This document shows positions 20,201 through 27,549 of a stretch of 64,000 bases of DNA, one piece after another. The stretch spans positions 69,501 through 133,500 of the forward strand of contig NZ_FOZP01000004.1 of the NCBI RefSeq assembly GCF_900116115.1, in the 5' to 3' direction. The translations under genes were made by a program, and so were the position numbers. Numbering within the stretch: position 1 is the first letter of the stretch; every line of letters begins with the position of its first letter. Under the pieces are notes generated by a model. It was given only the letters and a program-made list of their open reading frames with translations, searched no databases and was not told the DNA's origin. Source of the stretch: Lutibacter maritimus. GTDB taxonomy: Bacteria; Bacteroidota; Bacteroidia; Flavobacteriales; Flavobacteriaceae.

Positions 20201-20603
20201 CGATTTAGAAAAACACATGAAAGGTAATGATGAAGAGATTGGAACTATCATTGCTCAACAATACGATTTAATTTTAAACGGTTACGAAATTGGTGGAGGA
20301 TCGGTTCGTGCGCATAAATCAGAAATTTTAGAAGCAACGTATAGAAATATGGGTTACACTAAAGAAGAAATGATTAAAAGTGTGGGAACTATGTACAAAG
20401 CGTTTCAATACGGTGCGCCGCCACACGGTGGAATTGCTTGGGGAGTTGACCGTTTAATGATGATTTTAGAGAAAAAAACATCTATTAGAGAAGTTATGGC
20501 GTTCCCAAAAACAGGTACTAGTGAAGATTTACTATTTGGAGCTCCATCACTTTTATCTGATAAAAAGGTAGAGGAACAAAACGTGAGAGTTATTAGAAAA
20601 TAA
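17271..20603 (+). CDS. gatB-aspS: Fused amidotransferase GatB and aspartyl-tRNA synthetase
   Basis: One continuous 1110-codon frame. Residues 1-~482 are GatB: IGLETHVRLNTKTKLFCSC, zinc Cys pairs, EKGEFKSDVSVSLR and the C-terminal tRNA-binding part. Residues ~483-514 are a polar Ser/Lys/Glu linker. Residues ~516-1110 (595 aa, full size) are bacterial AspRS: OB fold (LAGWVASVRDHGELIFIDLRD), motif 2 FRDEDSRGDRQPEFTQLDME, GAD insert (~790-900) and motif 3 GIAWGVDRLMMILE. His547 in RDHG occupies the position that is His in non-discriminating and Leu in discriminating AspRS. Inference: it charges tRNA(Asn) with Asp and amidates it in situ. No internal stop or frameshift was seen. Confidence 0.96.
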   Translation: MELEQLQAAIKAHDLELVIGLETHVRLNTKTKLFCSCPNQEIETPNQNICSVCTGQMGVLPALNKEAITKAIYFGKAVDSSFSNEVISWDRKHYEYPDNPKNIQITQYHNPIIPDGQVSCYRNDGSQFTVNLTQVHIEEDAAKLMHEKKVSLVDFNKAGVPLIEIVTEPCIRNIEDASIYAQYIQRIVQNLGISEANLEKGEFKSDVSVSLRKKRSYDLNPRTEIKNLNSFKFMVEALKEEIEKQFNYYVEHKEFRPDQTTVLWDADLKQTKTMRKKEFEADYRFISEPDLPFVNIKDVVNAIKVDNSALPYAVESILIKGGVLPQDAKFFTADADRSKTFMAINNVLKDPSFVAKTLVNNLSADEYSKIKNIEHLIEIFQLFKAEKITVVLVQNAITAYLKDRTFDYNKYFEENTISETQIKNAIEKVISENEAIANEIKAGNQGKAGILVGKIITIIGKGASGKVIREGILAALGADEMQASKNEAQKSKTESATTSSKEQEEVLPEIPIVIKERYRTHLTSSLSEKNINEKISLAGWVASVRDHGELIFIDLRDSSAEIFQVRLSRESFPNLDELVKLKPESVIMVTGVVVQRNADDYNAALRTGEIELETSELEILNLSKTLPFEIKRATKTSENVRFQYKFLDHRNDDVRRVIVNRHKVIKLLRDVLDAENFLEIETPILSAGTDEGAREFIVPTRKQPGFFYTLPQAPQQFKQMLMVSGYEKYFQFARCFRDEDSRGDRQPEFTQLDMEMAYASMQQIIDLNTKMFNEVVKKIYGNKWILRPFEILTYKQAMDNYGCDRPDLRFGLQLQDITNIVKDTTFQVFSKPIEDGGIVKCIKVSAKEQGSKRLSKGQIENLTSIAQQNGLGGLAYIIVNEDELQSPIIKFLGEEIAAGIIKATNAQVGDIVFFSAADYTTANKALDAVRQELGKLLHLINPKELRPAWVIDFPMFERTDEGRWTFTHNPFSMPAVYDLEKHMKGNDEEIGTIIAQQYDLILNGYEIGGGSVRAHKSEILEATYRNMGYTKEEMIKSVGTMYKAFQYGAPPHGGIAWGVDRLMMILEKKTSIREVMAFPKTGTSEDLLFGAPSLLSDKKVEEQNVRVIRK

Positions 20604-20610
20604 ATAGATA

Positions 20611-20740
20611 AAAGGCTGTCTGAAAACGAAATTTTCGTCAACCTGAACTTGTGTTTCAGGTTCTCATAGTGATTGATGACCAATATGATGAGATGCTGAA
20701 TCAAGTTCAGCATGACGTGTTCTTAAAATTTTTCAAGTAG
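20611..20740. repeat. Palindromic intergenic repeat, copy A (terminator)
   Basis: Ends are inverted (AAAAGGCT ... AGCCTTTT), with inner hairpins ACCTGAA/TTTCAGGT and ATGCTGAA/TTCAGCAT. The inner ~65 bp closely matches 29690-29755 (copy B). It occupies the convergent gap between gatB-aspS and the barrel gene and could terminate both. REP-like ATGCTGAA...TTCAGCAT elements are common in bacteria; no transposase is present here. Confidence 0.8.
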
Positions 20741-20750
20741 CCTTTTATTT

Positions 20751-23411
20751 TTATAGATTATACCCAATAGAAAACATTACAATTCTTGGTAATATATATG
20801 TTTTTTGATCAGAAATTATATACGATGAAAAACTATTTGAACTTTTATATTTTACGTTTAATAAATTTTGAGCATCTATTTTAAAACTCCAAGCGCTATT
20901 TTCCTTTTTATAGGAAAGTGTAGTATTTGCTAATTGGTAATTTGTAGTTTGATTGCTTGTTTTATTAGTATAGTTGTAATTTTCGTACTCAAAAGAAAAA
21001 ATAAATCCTTTTAAAAAATCATAATCTATAGTTAAATAAGGTTGATTTGTTACAAATTTTGAAGTTTGATTACTTGATGTGTAATTACCAAAATCTTGCT
21101 TAAAACCAACTTCAACAGTTGGAAATTTATCAAACAATGTTTTTACAGATAATTCATAGCCTACATTAGTACTTTTATTAGTTACAAAATTTTCATTAAT
21201 ATTTTGTAAATATGTAGAAGTTGAAGCTGTAGTTTTTAAACCATATTTAATATTTTTTATTTTTTTACTAATATCCATATTAAAATTCCAACGTTCTTCG
21301 GGGTTATTTATTAATATTGGTGAAATAAATTGGTTGGTTTCTTGAAACTGAACTGCATTTTGAATTCCTTTTACTTTTTTAGTATAATTTATAGCGCTAA
21401 ACAACATTAAACCTCTGTACAAACTAAATCTGCTATAATACATACGTGCTGTATGAAATAGTTCATTTTCTAAGTTTTCATTTCCTTTAAATACGGAATT
21501 GTATGAACGTAAATAAAAACGGTTCGCCAATTTTGAAGCATCAGAAAAGGCACTTTTTAGTTGATAATTTAATTGTATTTTTTTTGAGCTGCTAAACGCA
21601 ATTTTTGCTGAAAAATCTGGCAGAAGTACCGTTTTTTGATGATTCTCACTTGTAACTTGCTGTGTTTCCCAATTGTATTGGTGCAAAAATGCACCTTGTT
21701 TTACTTCAAAAATACCTGCTTTAAATTTGTAATGAATACCCACAAACAAATCATTCAATTGAAACTTTAAATCATTTCCAAATCCAGCTTGAGCAAAGCT
21801 ATTTTCTGTTCCGTTCTCCAAAAGCTGACTATCTTCCGTTAAAAAAGAGTCTTTAGTATAGTTGTTTCCAATAGTTGTATATATATGATTAAAGTTATTG
21901 AGCACCCAATAATGCTTAAAAATAGCATCAATACTGGTTTTATTAATTTCTCTTAATTGATGAATATTATAAGTATCCGATTGCACAATAGGAATTAAAC
22001 CTTGTAAAATTGGTTGATTTGTTTCCCATAAAGTCATTGGATTATTTTCATCTAAAACAGCATCAACAGCAAATGAAAAGGAATGCTTTTGGTTCATTTT
22101 TTTATGCCATTCTATATTTTGATTTAGATACTTTGAAACAGCTTCATTCTTTTCTGAAATATGGTTTTGTTCATTTTCAATGACTGATAAAATGGTGTTA
22201 TTTTTATAGTTATCCGTCTGTTTTACTTGCGATTTAAAATACCATTGTTCATTGTTATTAGGTGCATATTCAATATTTAACTTCCCAATACCCAATATAT
22301 TTCTTGTAGCAGAATTATGGGCTTTTTCTTCTGTAAATGCAGAATATTGATTGATTGATTCTTGAAAAGTTTCATTTTTTGAATGTGAAAAAATAGCATA
22401 TCCAGAAATGTCTAGCTTGCTATTTACCGCTTTGGTAATGTTTAATGCGCCAAATTTATTAGTACTGTTTACAATATCTTGGGTTTCTAAAAACTGAGAA
22501 AAATCACTGGCAGAAATATTATAAATTGAACCATCGGTTTTTAAAAAGGCACTAACACCACCTTGAAAATTCATATAATCTTTAAATGTAAAGGTTTTCT
22601 CACCCGTATTATTTAAGTTCCCAATAAAATTAACATTGGTTTTTGGGCTGTAATAAAATAAGTTGCTGTGTGCTCTGTAAAAATCTTTATTTCCCTTTCC
22701 AACTTCAATATCGCCAAAGGCAAATTGTTTTTTATCTTTTTTTAAGAGAATATTCATTGCCATTTCATCTGAATCTGTTACGTTTTTTAAAAAGGCAATT
22801 TCATTATAATTATCAATTACCTGCACTTTATCAATAGCATTTGCAGGAATATTTTCAACGGCTAATTTAGTGCCGCCATTAAAAAACTTCTTGCCTTCCA
22901 CTAACATTTTTGTTACTTTTTTACCTTGTACTGTAACACCTCCATTTTTATCAACCTCAACACCTGGTAATTTTTTAAGTACATTTTTTAATTTGCGTTC
23001 TTCTCCTGTAACAAACTTACTGGTGTTGTAGGTTATGGTATCTTCCTTTACGGTAACTGGCAACTCAATAATAACTTCTTGTAATTGATTGGAATCTTCT
23101 TTTAAAATTATGTTTTTTAGTGCATTTTCTGAAGCTACTAATTCAAAATTGGCAGTTTTATAGCCCATATAACTCACCGAAATTACAAATTTTTCACCTT
23201 TATTAAGTTCTAATTTGTACAACCCTGCATCATCAGTAATTGCAAATTGTAAATTTTTTGTAAGGTCTGCAGGTTTAGCAATAACGTTGGCATAGCTTAA
23301 CGGATTTTGCAAACTATCTTTTACGCTACCTTTTAGGGTAATTGTTTGGGAATTTGCAACACAAATTTTGATGATAATAAAAAATATACTTAGAAATTTC
23401 CTTATAAACAT
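20751..23411 (-). CDS. Outer-membrane beta-barrel receptor, TonB-dependent-receptor-like
   Basis: 886 aa with signal peptide (about 1-21), a CarboxypepD-regulatory-like domain (~25-105; GSVKDSLQNPLSYANVIAKP, VSYMGYKTANFEL), a plug-like region (~125-215; LKNVLKKLPGVEVDKNGGVTVQ, NIPANAIDKVQVIDNY) and a long barrel region with alternating aromatic strands to the C-terminus (FSIGYNL). This fits the barrel proteins that accompany GLPGLI proteins in Flavobacteria. No clear TonB box was found. It starts 1 bp after the GLPGLI gene ends, so they are co-translated. Substrate unknown. Confidence 0.87.
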   Translation of the reverse strand: MFIRKFLSIFFIIIKICVANSQTITLKGSVKDSLQNPLSYANVIAKPADLTKNLQFAITDDAGLYKLELNKGEKFVISVSYMGYKTANFELVASENALKNIILKEDSNQLQEVIIELPVTVKEDTITYNTSKFVTGEERKLKNVLKKLPGVEVDKNGGVTVQGKKVTKMLVEGKKFFNGGTKLAVENIPANAIDKVQVIDNYNEIAFLKNVTDSDEMAMNILLKKDKKQFAFGDIEVGKGNKDFYRAHSNLFYYSPKTNVNFIGNLNNTGEKTFTFKDYMNFQGGVSAFLKTDGSIYNISASDFSQFLETQDIVNSTNKFGALNITKAVNSKLDISGYAIFSHSKNETFQESINQYSAFTEEKAHNSATRNILGIGKLNIEYAPNNNEQWYFKSQVKQTDNYKNNTILSVIENEQNHISEKNEAVSKYLNQNIEWHKKMNQKHSFSFAVDAVLDENNPMTLWETNQPILQGLIPIVQSDTYNIHQLREINKTSIDAIFKHYWVLNNFNHIYTTIGNNYTKDSFLTEDSQLLENGTENSFAQAGFGNDLKFQLNDLFVGIHYKFKAGIFEVKQGAFLHQYNWETQQVTSENHQKTVLLPDFSAKIAFSSSKKIQLNYQLKSAFSDASKLANRFYLRSYNSVFKGNENLENELFHTARMYYSRFSLYRGLMLFSAINYTKKVKGIQNAVQFQETNQFISPILINNPEERWNFNMDISKKIKNIKYGLKTTASTSTYLQNINENFVTNKSTNVGYELSVKTLFDKFPTVEVGFKQDFGNYTSSNQTSKFVTNQPYLTIDYDFLKGFIFSFEYENYNYTNKTSNQTTNYQLANTTLSYKKENSAWSFKIDAQNLLNVKYKSSNSFSSYIISDQKTYILPRIVMFSIGYNL

Positions 23412-23412
23412 A

Positions 23413-24126
23413 TCATTTTTTTCTTTCCTTAAAAAACCCTGGAAAATAATCCTTTAATAAATTACGATACTCCTCCTCTGTTACTTTTATCCCAGCATTT
23501 GGCTTTTCTATACGAACAGGTCTCTTTGAGTTTAGCTTTATTTTTGTAGCTCTATAACTTAGTAAAGAATGTTCTAATTCCAAAATTAAGCCTGGCAGGC
23601 CATTATATTCTTTTGGTCCAAAGCTTACTGGAATTTGTGGTGTAAACCAAGCTACTGTCTTATTATTTGAATTTAAAGTATCTTTTTTTATTGCTTTAAA
23701 ACAATTATAAGTCCCTATTTTTTTTGATTCTTGTTTAATTTCCCAAGTAATCGGTTTTTTATTAATTAAAAATTTACCAGCCGCATTACTTTTTTGTAAC
23801 AAATGTATATCATTTGAAACGTCATTATAAAACACATCTCCTTTTCCTGCAAAGGTTCGAGTCAAATTAATTCCTTGATCTGCATCATTCTCCATTGGAG
23901 TATCCAATTTGTAAAGAGATTCATTATTAGAAAAAAATAAGCTTGCAGTAATATCTTTGGAATTATTTATAGCTTTTATTGCCTGTTTATTATTTTCAGT
24001 TTCAACAATCTCTTTTTGGTTGGCTTTATTATAACTAATAGTATATGTTACTTTTCCTTCAATGTTGTTTTGAGCAAACAAAAAAGTAGTATATAAACAG
24101 GTTATTATTAAAATATAAATTTTCAT
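23413..24126 (-). CDS. GLPGLI family secreted protein (paralogue 1)
   Basis: 237 aa with signal peptide (MKIYILIITCLYTTFLFAQ). Shared family landmarks: GKVTYTISY near the N-terminus, IGTYNCFKA with a lone conserved Cys, AWFTPQIPVSFGPKEYNGLPGLILELE (split here as AWFTPQIP and GLPGLILELE), and a C-terminal VTEEEYRNLL. Function of GLPGLI proteins is not established; they are typically beside outer-membrane barrels, as here. Lies between the small secreted protein gene and the barrel gene, apparently one operon. Confidence 0.93.
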   Translation of the reverse strand: MKIYILIITCLYTTFLFAQNNIEGKVTYTISYNKANQKEIVETENNKQAIKAINNSKDITASLFFSNNESLYKLDTPMENDADQGINLTRTFAGKGDVFYNDVSNDIHLLQKSNAAGKFLINKKPITWEIKQESKKIGTYNCFKAIKKDTLNSNNKTVAWFTPQIPVSFGPKEYNGLPGLILELEHSLLSYRATKIKLNSKRPVRIEKPNAGIKVTEEEYRNLLKDYFPGFFKERKK

Positions 24127-24196
24127 TTTAAATAGAATTTGAACAACCGAGTATTAATATATTAATACTCGGTTGTAATTAAACAAATTTGTTATA

Positions 24197-24424
24197 CTAA
24201 TTTGCCATACAGTCAAGATAAAACTCCATATAAAGTTCAAGATAATAATCCTGATACTCCCCTCGAATATCTTCTTCATTAACCATTGCAACTGTTTCAA
24301 CGTTACCCATGGCTTGATCAACACAATCTCTAACTTTTACAACTTTGTCTTCTATACTTGAATTCGCATTCACCATTGCTAAACTTGCAAAAACAAATAC
24401 TATACTTAAAATTATTTTTTTCAT
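24197..24424 (-). CDS. Small secreted protein, hypothetical
   Basis: 75 aa: clear signal peptide (MKKIILSIVFVFASLAMVNA) and an acidic ~55-residue mature part with two Cys (in VRDCVDQAM and LDCMAN) about 38 residues apart and a Tyr-rich stretch (YQDYYLELYMEFY). I do not recognise a family. First gene of the operon to the GLPGLI/barrel pair, preceded by copy 1 of the ~395-bp repeated element. A diverged, start-less relative lies at 27240-27548 in the equivalent place ahead of the second GLPGLI set. Confidence 0.7.
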   Translation of the reverse strand: MKKIILSIVFVFASLAMVNANSSIEDKVVKVRDCVDQAMGNVETVAMVNEEDIRGEYQDYYLELYMEFYLDCMAN

Positions 24425-24450
24425 TTTATTAAAATTTAAATTTGTTACTA

Positions 24451-24846
24451 GCGCATAATTGCGCTTTAATATTTTGTTAGTTCTGCGAGGTGTATTACTT
24501 TTGCAACACTTTTGGCTGTTTGTATATAGTAGCTATGTCATAATAGTTAGTGGTTTTAAGTTAAACATTTTATTAGCGTATTGTGTTCTTAAAATTTTTA
24601 CCAGCAGAGGATTTTTATTTTTTCTCCGCTTATTAACAATATATAATTACCTTCTTTAAGTTTTATTTAAAACTTAAAGGCAACAAAAAAACTCTTAATA
24701 TGAGTTTACTCCTTATTCTTAAAAATATGTGGTAAATAGCAATTTACAGCAGTATTCTTTTTCATATAACAATTTTATATTAGGTTTTAAATCTTTCTTC
24801 AGGTTAAATGTATAAAAAAAAAAAAAAGACTTGGCAAAATATTTTT
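24451..24846. repeat. ~395-bp duplicated non-coding element, copy 1
   Basis: Nearly identical to 27550-27943, from the hairpin GCGCATAATTGCGC to GACTTGGCAAA. Contents: GCGCA/TGCGC hairpin at the left edge, a plus-strand TTG-N19-TACTTTTG promoter, a 9-bp stem around AGCAGAGGA (24604-24632), a perfect 11-bp stem CTTTAAGTTTT/AAAACTTAAAG (24654-24679), and an oligo-A tract. The 486-bp gap 24425-24910 holds this and nothing else recognisable. Lying upstream of both GLPGLI operons, it may be a shared leader/promoter segment or encode an RNA. The 66-codon plus-strand frame inside is broken in copy 2. Confidence 0.88.
24474..24503 (+). promoter_or_regulatory. Plus-strand promoter inside repeat copy 1
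   Basis: TTG (24474-24476), 19 nt, then TACTTTTG (24496-24503), a full match to the Bacteroidota -33/-7 pattern, with start expected near 24507. It points away from the operon it precedes and is conserved in copy 2, suggesting an RNA transcribed rightward through the element. Confidence 0.5.
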
Positions 24847-24910
24847 ACTAATTAGCTACATTTAAAATGGTTATAAATAAGAATAATATTTATCTTATTT
24901 TTAAAAAAAG

Positions 24911-25657
24911 CTAATTTCTTCTACTTTTATCAATTTCTTTATATTTATTTAATAATTGCTCATGAGTTATAATTTTACCTTTTTCAGGCTTTTTAATTTT
25001 AGGCTCATTTTTAGGATTTAATTTTATTGAACTTGCATAATATGTTATACCGCCTTCTGTTAATTCTAAAATAAGACCTGGTAAACCTGCATAATATTTT
25101 GGACCAAAACCATTTGCAATTTGAGGAGTATACCAAGCTTCAATTGCTATCTTTTTTTTAGGGTTTACTTTTATAGCTGTTGCTTTAAAGCAAATATAAG
25201 CTCCTATTTGTTTGGATTCGTTTGATAATTTCCAACCAATTTCATTTAAATTTCTTTTTATAATCATTCCCTTATCATAAGAACCTAATTCCTCTAATGA
25301 AATACTATCTTTAATACTTGTATAAAAAAAACTATCGCTTGCTGTAAAAATTTTAGCATAATCTATACTAATCATATTATTTTCTGAACCTAAAATTTCT
25401 TTCCAAAAATAATTGGAACTGTCTTTATTAAAAATCAAATTAAACTGAAAGGAGTCTTGATATTCCTTTATGCTTTCATTTATAGTATAAAGTGCCTCTG
25501 CCGCTCCTGGCTTACCAAATTGTTTCAATGAATCTATATTAAACATATCTGAAGCTCTATATTTATAAACTACTTCACCCGTAAATTTTTGTGCATAATT
25601 TGTGTTGTAAATTGAAAATATGAGTACGAGTAAAAAAATGTTTTTTATTGAATTCAT
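24911..25657 (-). CDS. GLPGLI family secreted protein (paralogue 2)
   Basis: 248 aa, signal peptide ending at ...NTNYAQ. Landmarks: GEVVYKYRASD, IGAYICFKA, AWYTPQIANGFGPKYY followed by AGLPGLILEL, and HEQLLNKYKEI at the end. This copy has an extra segment about residues 35-60 (LKQFGKPGAAEALYTI). Last gene of a three-GLPGLI tandem; the next gene upstream ends 31 bp away. No barrel gene follows it: downstream is repeat copy 1. Function unknown. Confidence 0.92.
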   Translation of the reverse strand: MNSIKNIFLLVLIFSIYNTNYAQKFTGEVVYKYRASDMFNIDSLKQFGKPGAAEALYTINESIKEYQDSFQFNLIFNKDSSNYFWKEILGSENNMISIDYAKIFTASDSFFYTSIKDSISLEELGSYDKGMIIKRNLNEIGWKLSNESKQIGAYICFKATAIKVNPKKKIAIEAWYTPQIANGFGPKYYAGLPGLILELTEGGITYYASSIKLNPKNEPKIKKPEKGKIITHEQLLNKYKEIDKSRRN

Positions 25658-25688
25658 GTGGATGAGTATTAATTTCGTTTTATGCTCT

Positions 25689-26423
25689 TTAAAAAATCAT
25701 ACGCCCTTTTTTTTTGCTTATTTCATTGTATTCATCCTTTGTAACTTCTTTACCTTTTGCTGGTTTCACTATTTTAGTGCCTTTTTTAGTATTTAACTCA
25801 ATTGTTGAGGCATAAAAACGAACGTTTTGATATTGTATTTCTATAATTAAACCCGGTAAACCGCCAAAACCTACAGGACCAAAACCAAATGGAATTTCAG
25901 GAACAAACCAAGCTTCAACAGGATGCTTAAATATACCTACATTATTTTCAACAACTTTTGTAGTGAGTGCCTTATAACATTTATAGTTGCCTATTAATTT
26001 ACTCTCATTTGTAATTTGCCATTTTATGGAGTCTAAATTAGAAACTATATTAAAAATTTCTCCTGACAGCTCAACACTTCTTATAGCCTCTTTTGTTTTT
26101 AAATTCATATAAAAATCGCCACTTGCACCTCCCGCACCTACAATAAATTTTAGTGATTTTTCATCTGTTTCAATCGCTAAATTTTCTTCTAAGGAAAATA
26201 ATGATTCATTATTATTAATAATCAGATTGTACCGTAAACTATTGCTACTTTCTTTTAAACCATCTTGTATGGTATTCATTATTTTTTGCTTCTCTGGATT
26301 GCTATTATTTATTGGGTAGTAGTTTATTATATCTTTTTTATACATAACAAAAACTTTCCCATTCTGAGAAAAACTTAGTACTGTAAATAATAATAGTGTT
26401 GATAAAAGAATTATTTTTTTCAT
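25689..26423 (-). CDS. GLPGLI family secreted protein (paralogue 3)
   Basis: 244 aa, signal peptide MKKIILLSTLLLFTVLSFSQ. Landmarks: IGNYKCYKA, AWFVPEIPFGFGPVGF then GGLPGLIIEIQ, and TKDEYNEISKKKG. The start of the mature protein (KVFVMYKKDIINYYP) is less like the other paralogues, so it is the most diverged in its N-terminal strand. Middle gene of the tandem, 16 bp after paralogue 4. Confidence 0.92.
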   Translation of the reverse strand: MKKIILLSTLLLFTVLSFSQNGKVFVMYKKDIINYYPINNSNPEKQKIMNTIQDGLKESSNSLRYNLIINNNESLFSLEENLAIETDEKSLKFIVGAGGASGDFYMNLKTKEAIRSVELSGEIFNIVSNLDSIKWQITNESKLIGNYKCYKALTTKVVENNVGIFKHPVEAWFVPEIPFGFGPVGFGGLPGLIIEIQYQNVRFYASTIELNTKKGTKIVKPAKGKEVTKDEYNEISKKKGRMIF

Positions 26424-26439
26424 TTTATTGAAATTTATT

Positions 26440-27147
26440 TTAATTATTCTGGTGCTTTTTCATAAAATCCTGTGTCAATTTTTTTACAATATTTTCATAT
26501 TCTTCTGACGATACCTTCTTTCCTTCTATTGGTTTATTTATAACCAAGGAATCTAGGTTTAATTCAATTTTTAAAGCTGAAAAAGTTAGGTTTCCTTCTT
26601 GTAATTCTAAAATTAAACCTGGTAAATTGTCATATTCTTTAGGTCCAAAATTAACTGGTATTTCAGTTGTATACCAAGCAACAACTTCTCTTTCCTTAGT
26701 AATTCCTTTTCTGTTTTTAAAATACTTTACTGCTGTTGCTTTTAAACAAGAATATTTTCCAATTATCTTTTCTTCTTGAGTTAATTCCCACTTTATTAAG
26801 GGATAATCAACCAAAAATAATTCTCCATAATACTCTTTTTGATTTATTCTTTCATTTGCTTTTACATTTGAATAAAAAATTCCATTTCCAGCAAAAATTG
26901 TAACTAAACCTAATTTCTTATCATTTTCATTTACTAAAACGTCTTGTTTTTTAAAAATAGATTCATTGCTAGAAAAACTTAATATGTATAGTAATTTATC
27001 TGAATCCATTGACAAAGATTTACTATTATCCATATTAAATTCTGCTGAGTAAACAATTTGTCCATTTATATTTTGACTATAAGTACTCTGTGAAATAAAT
27101 GTTATTAAAACTATACTTATCAATAATAAAGTTTTTAAATATCTCAT
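26440..27147 (-). CDS. GLPGLI family secreted protein (paralogue 4)
   Basis: 235 aa, signal peptide ending near STYSQ. Landmarks: GQIVYSAEFN, IGKYSCLKA, AWYTTEIPVNFGPKEY then DNLPGLILELQ; the first Gly of the signature is Asn here. C-terminal SSEEYENIVKKL. By its FGPKEYDNLPGLILELQ block it looks closest to paralogue 1 of the barrel operon, supporting operon duplication. First complete gene of the tandem. Confidence 0.92.
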   Translation of the reverse strand: MRYLKTLLLISIVLITFISQSTYSQNINGQIVYSAEFNMDNSKSLSMDSDKLLYILSFSSNESIFKKQDVLVNENDKKLGLVTIFAGNGIFYSNVKANERINQKEYYGELFLVDYPLIKWELTQEEKIIGKYSCLKATAVKYFKNRKGITKEREVVAWYTTEIPVNFGPKEYDNLPGLILELQEGNLTFSALKIELNLDSLVINKPIEGKKVSSEEYENIVKKLTQDFMKKHQNN

Positions 27148-27239
27148 TTTTTAAATATTTTAATTAAAAAATTAAGGATTCATTATAAAAAAAAGTTAAC
27201 TAATGAACCCTTAATCGCTCATTAAATTAAGTTTTTTAT

Positions 27240-27548
27240 TTAATATTCGTTAAATTCATTGCATAAATCGAAAAGATTACGAAAAACTCTTCCCCATTCT
27301 TCACTTGACCAATCTTGATCACTATTTTCTTCAATTTCATTTGCTGCATTATATGCTTTACTCAAACAGCTTTCCTCAGCTATATTAAAAATTTCTGAAA
27401 TTTCTGTTAATTCATAATTAAACTCCATTGAATTTATTGTTTTAATTAAAACTTTATAATCATTTAAAACTTCATTTTCTTTAGCTTCATGAGCTTCAAT
27501 ATTAATTGCCAGTACTAAAAAAATTGCTCCTAAAATTAATTTTTTAAA
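27240..27548 (-). pseudogene. Start-less copy of the small secreted protein gene
   Basis: The frame is open from about 27557 and reads through a signal-like stretch (LILGAIFLVLAINIEAHEA) to a stop at 27240. Where the intact gene at 24424 has ATG-AAA-AAA, this copy has TTT-AAA-AAA, because repeat copy 2 joins directly to the codon and the ~25-nt leader seen in copy 1 is missing. No in-frame ATG, GTG or TTG lies between there and an upstream TGA. An internal ATG at 27428 could give a 62-aa cytosolic fragment with two Cys. Probably a 5'-deleted pseudogene; the amino acid match to the 75-aa protein is weak beyond the signal region. Confidence 0.6.
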
Positions 27549-27549
27549 T

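Noticed and set aside
24197-24424. Bacteriocin or RiPP precursor interpretation of the 75-aa secreted protein
   Set aside because: It has a classic Sec signal peptide, no leader/core boundary and no modification or transporter genes nearby.
24459-24659. 66-codon plus-strand frame of hydrophobic residues inside repeat copy 1
   Set aside because: The equivalent stretch of copy 2 has indels and stops that break it, so it is not a conserved protein.
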